A stretch of DNA of 64,000 bases from Candidatus Methylopumilus planktonicus (GTDB lineage: Bacteria > Pseudomonadota > Gammaproteobacteria > Burkholderiales > Methylophilaceae), in the NCBI RefSeq assembly GCF_000981505.1, contig NZ_LN827929.1, positions 744,001-808,000 of the forward strand, read 5' to 3'. Below the pieces are notes generated by a model, which saw only the letters and a program-made list of their open reading frames with translations, was not told where the DNA came from and did no database searches. The translations under genes were made by a program, and so were the position numbers. Numbering within the stretch: the first letter of the stretch is position 1; every line of letters begins with the position of its first letter. Below are positions 60,615 to 64,000 of this stretch, in pieces.

Positions 60615-61391
60615 ATGAAAATTATAGCTATTGCCAACCAAAAAGGTGGTTGTGCTAAAACATCAACCGTCGTCAATTTAGCTGCTGCCTTAGGTGAAAA
60701 AAAATTTAAAATTTTAATTATTGATCTTGACCCTCAGGCAAATGCAACTTTTTGGCTTAATGCTGAAACAAATGGTATTTGTTCCTCCAGTCTTTTTTCG
60801 ATTGATCAAAAAATTAAAAAACTGATTGTGAATACGAGTGCAAATAGCGTTGATATAATACCCGCAAGTGAAAAGCTTTCAGACCTTACTCTATCGGTTT
60901 CTCCTAATTTTGAGCAACTTAAACAAAACCTTAGTTTCACAGAGCTAAATTATGATTTTGTAATACTTGATACCCCTCCTACTTTGGGTTTTATAACCCA
61001 AAATGCATTAGTTGCTTGCCATAAAATACTAATCCCTGTAACAACACATATCTTGTCCCTTGCAGGGGTTTATCAATTGATGCAGAAAGTAAGTTTCATT
61101 CAAGTAAAATACAATAAAAATCTATCAATTTTAGGTTATGTAGCCTCACGTTTTGACACCCGCACCAGACATGCAAAAGATGTACTTAATTCTCTTATTG
61201 AAAATTTTGGCGATAAAGTGATGGAAACCATTATTCATGAGAATATCAGATTGGCTGAAGCACCTTCTTTTCAAAAGAGCATCCTTGAATACGCACCAAC
61301 CTCTCAAGCCGCAAGAGATTATCGAGACCTTGCAGATGAGGTTATTAAAAAAATAATTAATGTTAATGCGCAAAATTTATCGCAAATTTAA
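60615..61391 (+). CDS. ParA/Soj-type ATPase, without an adjacent ParB
   Basis: A 258-residue MinD/ParA superfamily ATPase. The deviant Walker A motif is ANQKGGCAKTSTVVNLAAAL at the N-terminus, Walker A' is LIIDLDPQANATFWL, and Walker B is YDFVILDTPPTLGFI; the C-terminal GYVASRFDTRTRHAKDVL and PSFQKSILEYAPTSQAARDY are typical of Soj. Such ATPases position DNA, protein clusters or membrane machines. There is no parB or parS-like gene nearby, so chromosome partitioning is not implied. It precedes the candidate lanthipeptide precursor on the same strand, with 177 bp between. Confidence 0.9.
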   Translation: MKIIAIANQKGGCAKTSTVVNLAAALGEKKFKILIIDLDPQANATFWLNAETNGICSSSLFSIDQKIKKLIVNTSANSVDIIPASEKLSDLTLSVSPNFEQLKQNLSFTELNYDFVILDTPPTLGFITQNALVACHKILIPVTTHILSLAGVYQLMQKVSFIQVKYNKNLSILGYVASRFDTRTRHAKDVLNSLIENFGDKVMETIIHENIRLAEAPSFQKSILEYAPTSQAARDYRDLADEVIKKIINVNAQNLSQI

Positions 61392-61568
61392 TCATCACAG
61401 GGCGGAAAGCATTTTTTTGTTAAGGTTTTATGACATCTTTTTATCTTTACAAAAAAATATTTATTGTCTTTTAAAAAAATCAGGGATAAGGTTTTATTAG
61501 GGTTATAGATATTTTTATATTCCTGCAGCATGTAAATATTTTATAAATTTTTTATAAGGAGTTTTGCG

Positions 61569-61673
61569 ATGTATAACATTTCAGATGACGCTTTAGAAGC
61601 TATTGTAACAACATTAGGCGCATGTTCAAAGGTTTACACTATTGTTAATACCTACGATGATCCATGCTTTTAA
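61569..61673 (+). CDS. Candidate class II lanthipeptide precursor peptide (34 residues)
   Basis: A small gene with a strong ribosome site, AAGGAG at 61556-61561, seven bases before ATG. The leader begins MYNISDDALEAIV and ends in LGA, matching the GA form of the double-glycine cleavage motif seen in lacticin-481-type leaders after an acidic ExxLxxI-like helix. The predicted core is CSKVYTIVNTYDDPCF with two cysteines and one serine and two threonines, enough for two thioether rings. The leader (18 residues) is unusually short. A strong terminator follows 38 bp downstream. It lies between the divergent LanM and a peptide exporter, and a partial copy with a related leader lies at 61779. Confidence 0.72.
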   Translation: MYNISDDALEAIVTTLGACSKVYTIVNTYDDPCF

Positions 61674-61711
61674 TATTTAAGTCTCTGTAGGAAAAGATAA
61701 AATTTAAATTC

Positions 61712-61754
61712 TGAGGTCAAAAATATTTTTCTCGTATTTCTGGCCTCATTTTTT
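61712..61754 (+). terminator. Intrinsic terminator after the precursor peptide gene
   Basis: The stem TGAGGTCAAAAATA pairs with TATTTCTGGCCTCA (14 bp, one mismatch and one G-T pair) around a 9-base loop and is followed by six T. It lies between the first peptide gene and its degenerate copy. It would give an abundant short precursor mRNA with some read-through to the genes downstream. Confidence 0.8.
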
Positions 61755-61778
61755 AAATTTTTTATCAGGAGATTCAAA

Positions 61779-61850
61779 ATGTTTAACGTTTCGGATGATG
61801 CTTCAGAAGCAACTGTAATATTCTTGAATTGGTTTGTACCTTATGTCTAG
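61779..61850 (+). pseudogene. Second, apparently degenerate precursor copy (23 codons)
   Basis: A short frame with the same signal layout as the first peptide: CAGGAG at 61766-61771, then seven bases, then ATG. Its start MFNVSDDASEATV aligns with MYNISDDALEAIV of the first peptide, but the rest (IFLNWFVPYV) has no cysteine, serine or threonine and stops early. It looks like a duplicated gene that lost its core, or a leader-only decoy. Homology of the N-termini is clear by eye; function is doubtful. Confidence 0.5.
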
Positions 61851-61869
61851 GATGGTGTAATATTTTCTG

Positions 61870-62598
61870 ATGAAAGTAAAAAACACTATAAAAGTTAACC
61901 CTTTGGAGAAACTTCCCAATACTCCAAGTAAAGAAAAAGAAGGAAGAGTATTATTGCCAAATCAAAAAGCTTCAATTGATACAGATAACACCATTGGTGA
62001 CCCAGAAAAATCACCGATACAACCTAAACTGGAGGAGAGAAATATGGCTAACGCGACGCAAATGCTAGATGAGGAGTTAAAACAAGTAACAGTCTCTGAG
62101 GATAAATCGCCTCAAACAATAGATTCATTGCAAAAACAATTAGCAATGGAAATGGTAAAAAAGTGGTCTACCTGGTCTGCTGCCGCTGGTTTCATTCCAA
62201 CGCCGATAATCGATACAGCTGCAATCAGCGCAATTCAATTAAAAATGATACATTCTATTTGTCGTGTCTATGATGTGGAATTTAAGAAAGAAGTAGTAAT
62301 TGCAATTATAACTTCTCTTGTTGGAGGAACCGTTGCAACTACTCTCGCAGGAGCAACGCAGGGTCAAGTAGCTAAGTTAATACCTGGAATTGGCACCTTT
62401 GTTTCGGCTCTCGTCCAACCTGGCACAGCCTATGCCTCAACATATGCTCTCGGCAGGGTTTTCATTGATCATTTTGATAAAGAGGGTACACTATTCAATT
62501 TTGACACGTCCAAAGTAAAAAATACTTTTAAAAATCAATATGATAGTGCTAAAAAATTATTCGTAAAAGATAAAACTATAGCTGATGTTCCAGCTTAA
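61870..62598 (+). CDS. DUF697-like membrane-associated protein
   Basis: Residues ~90-215 resemble DUF697 (the YcjF-type domain): MVKKWSTWSAAAGFIPTPII, DTAAISAIQLKMIHSICRVY and then a glycine-rich hydrophobic stretch (SLVGGTVATTLAGATQG, KLIPGIGTFVSALVQPG) with ALGRVFIDHFDKEGT. Residues 1-58 are polar and probably disordered. The first ATG at 61870 has no good ribosome site, while an internal ATG at 62044 has GGAGGAG six bases upstream; the long open frame before it favours 61870, but both are possible. The function of the family is unknown. Its place between precursor and exporter suggests a part in the same system, perhaps immunity or membrane recruitment. That is inference. Confidence 0.78.
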   Translation: MKVKNTIKVNPLEKLPNTPSKEKEGRVLLPNQKASIDTDNTIGDPEKSPIQPKLEERNMANATQMLDEELKQVTVSEDKSPQTIDSLQKQLAMEMVKKWSTWSAAAGFIPTPIIDTAAISAIQLKMIHSICRVYDVEFKKEVVIAIITSLVGGTVATTLAGATQGQVAKLIPGIGTFVSALVQPGTAYASTYALGRVFIDHFDKEGTLFNFDTSKVKNTFKNQYDSAKKLFVKDKTIADVPA

Positions 62599-62632
62599 CC
62601 CCAATATTAAATTTTCTTAGAAAAAAATTTTG

Positions 62633-62662
62633 AAAAATACCCCAAAAAGCTGGGGTATTTTT
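62633..62662 (+). terminator. Intrinsic terminator after the DUF697-like gene
   Basis: A perfect 12-bp stem (AAAAATACCCCA / TGGGGTATTTTT) with a 6-base loop and a T-rich tail. It ends transcription from the DUF697-like gene only 14 bp before the ABC exporter start, so the exporter depends on read-through or on a promoter inside the preceding sequence. Confidence 0.85.
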
Positions 62663-62675
62663 TCCCCTCTTTAAT

Positions 62676-64000
62676 ATGCAATCTATAACAAGTACACATT
62701 TATTTGAGTTCTTAAAGCGAGAGGGTTTCATCGAGATGAAATCACTCTTTTTTCTTTCCATGTTTGTCGCTCTCATTGGTACTTTGCTAGTTGCACTCAT
62801 CAACATTGCTGCGACTAATTTAGGGACAGATAAACCAATTACATTGCTCTTTTTTTTCTACATAGCTCTTCTAATTGTATTTTGGCGCTTCAGCAAAGAG
62901 GCAAACCGTAAAAATGTCCAACAGGGCCAAATAATGGTCCATAAATTTATTTTACGCATGATGAGAATGGTTTTACAAACTGAATTATTAAATTATGAAA
63001 AAATCGGTGCCACCAGCATCCTCAATGCAATTGGTAGAGAAGCTCAAGTTCTCTCCACTTCAATTCCTCTATTAGTTGGCGCATTTACTAGTCTTTCAAT
63101 AGTAATTTTTCTTATTATTTATACTGCTTTTATCTCATTTACAGCATTTGTAATCTTATCAATTTCAACATTAATAATCTTCTTGATAACATCACGTGCA
63201 TTAATGAACTCACATAGAAATATTATGAAAGCTTGGCAAGGTGAAACGGTAAATTTTTCGCTTTACAATGATTTTTTATTTGGATTCCAAGAAGTCAAAG
63301 TTAACACTGAGCGCTCGAAAGCCATTACTTCAGAATTAATTCAACTTACAAAAAAATCACTTAAGGAAAAAACGGATGCACTTGTTGACATTACAAATTT
63401 TTTCGCATTCCTTCAAACAATGCTTTATATTCTAATTGGAATCATGATTTTTGTGGTGCCGATGCTTAGTGAGCACTTTGGAAATGATATCACGCAAGTT
63501 GCAACAACAACCCTCTTCTTAGTTGGTTCACTCAGCGCAACTATACAAATCATACCCTCTATCTCTCAAGCAAATGTTTCCGCAATGCGCTTACTGCTTA
63601 TTGAAGAAGAATTAAAGAAAGAAGCTAATGATTTTATTGACCAAATAAGTATGGATGAGAAAATTGAAAGTATTACACTTGAAAATATACTTTTTCATTA
63701 CAAACAAATTGAAAATACCTCTAATTTCACGCTTGGGCCCATAAATTTCCATTTTGCTAAAGGTAAAATATATTTTATTCGTGGTAGTAATGGTTCAGGT
63801 AAAACGACCCTACTCAGACTGCTTGTTGGCTTGATTCAACCCGAACATGGTTCCATTTCAGTCAATGGAAAAAAGGTTACAAAAAATATGTTGGAGGCTT
63901 ACAGAAATAAATTTGCAATAGTTTTTAATAATTTTTACTTATTCAAAAAACTCTATGGGATTGCCAATTTTGAAGATACATATTTCGATGAGATATTAAG
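62676..64000 (+). CDS. Cyclic-peptide-type ABC exporter (3' end outside window)
   Basis: The open frame runs from ATG 62676 through the window end (441 codons seen). It has an N-terminal membrane domain of about six helices beginning LFEFLKREGFIEMKSLFFL and containing LLVALINIAATN, a pattern of the SyrD/PvdE cyclic-peptide transporter family. The ATPase domain begins near residue 330, with Walker A FIRGSNGSGKTTLLRLLVG; signature and Walker B lie beyond the window. There is no C39 peptidase domain before the first helix, unlike typical LanT. It would export a modified peptide that was cleaved elsewhere, or after export. The ribosome site at the first ATG is weak; a second in-frame ATG is at 62736. 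Confidence 0.85.
   Translation, partial: MQSITSTHLFEFLKREGFIEMKSLFFLSMFVALIGTLLVALINIAATNLGTDKPITLLFFFYIALLIVFWRFSKEANRKNVQQGQIMVHKFILRMMRMVLQTELLNYEKIGATSILNAIGREAQVLSTSIPLLVGAFTSLSIVIFLIIYTAFISFTAFVILSISTLIIFLITSRALMNSHRNIMKAWQGETVNFSLYNDFLFGFQEVKVNTERSKAITSELIQLTKKSLKEKTDALVDITNFFAFLQTMLYILIGIMIFVVPMLSEHFGNDITQVATTTLFLVGSLSATIQIIPSISQANVSAMRLLLIEEELKKEANDFIDQISMDEKIESITLENILFHYKQIENTSNFTLGPINFHFAKGKIYFIRGSNGSGKTTLLRLLVGLIQPEHGSISVNGKKVTKNMLEAYRNKFAIVFNNFYLFKKLYGIANFEDTYFDEIL

Noticed and set aside
1..64000. CRISPR arrays, insertion sequences, rRNA genes and prophage genes
   Set aside because: I saw no regularly spaced repeats, transposase or integrase motifs, rRNA sequence or phage structural genes anywhere in the window.

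Overview
The window looks like a chromosomal segment of a streamlined, AT-rich freshwater or marine betaproteobacterial methylotroph of the Methylophilaceae (OM43/LD28, 'Candidatus Methylopumilus'-like). This rests on the ribulose-monophosphate genes hps and hpi with transaldolase alongside, on betaproteobacterial gene orders, on very short intergenic gaps and overlapping stop codons, and on the low GC. It is inferred from gene content, not from a database search.

Layout. Positions 1-11,000 hold a SPINDLY-type glycosyltransferase (cut by the window edge), a DMT exporter, the tsaE-amiC-miaA run with divergent queG, pgi, and a minus-strand block sppA / Rieske protein / HAD phosphatase / rluC. 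Divergent from that block is rne, with a long leader (to 13,641). Positions 13,600-20,400 carry crcB, orn, an M48 protease, queD and the conserved dnaQ-rnhA-methyltransferase / gloB-mltD neighbourhood. Positions 20,400-24,700 encode a peptide ABC importer (binding protein and two permeases, no ATPase) and fabI. Positions 24,700-32,800 are the proteostasis block ppiD, tRNA-Asp, tRNA-Val, lon, clpX, clpP, tig, ending at tRNA-Leu. Positions 32,900-38,540 are a three-gene tripartite RND efflux system of the heavy-metal type, followed by pabB.

Positions 39,900-51,300 are central carbon metabolism: hpi, hps and tal for formaldehyde assimilation, ppsA with its regulator ppsR, a glutathione peroxidase, a small secreted unknown, class I fumarase and aconitase B. 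Positions 51,300-53,700 hold a LON-domain protein and an orphan CheR-type methyltransferase, separated by about 520 bp with no recognisable gene.

Positions 53,850-64,000 are accessory and are the most interesting part. They look like a class II lanthipeptide (RiPP) locus. A LanM-type synthetase is split into two reading frames by an apparent -1 frameshift. It has a three-cysteine, ProcM-like (CCG) zinc site and its stop codon lies 7 nt from pepN. Divergently transcribed are a ParA-like ATPase, a 34-residue candidate precursor peptide with a 'GA' leader end and a Cys/Ser/Thr-rich core, a degenerate second copy of that peptide, a DUF697-like membrane protein, and a cyclic-peptide-type ABC exporter that runs off the window. 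A strong terminator sits just after the first peptide, as expected for a highly expressed precursor. No characterised system with exactly this arrangement comes to mind, so this is the candidate novel system.
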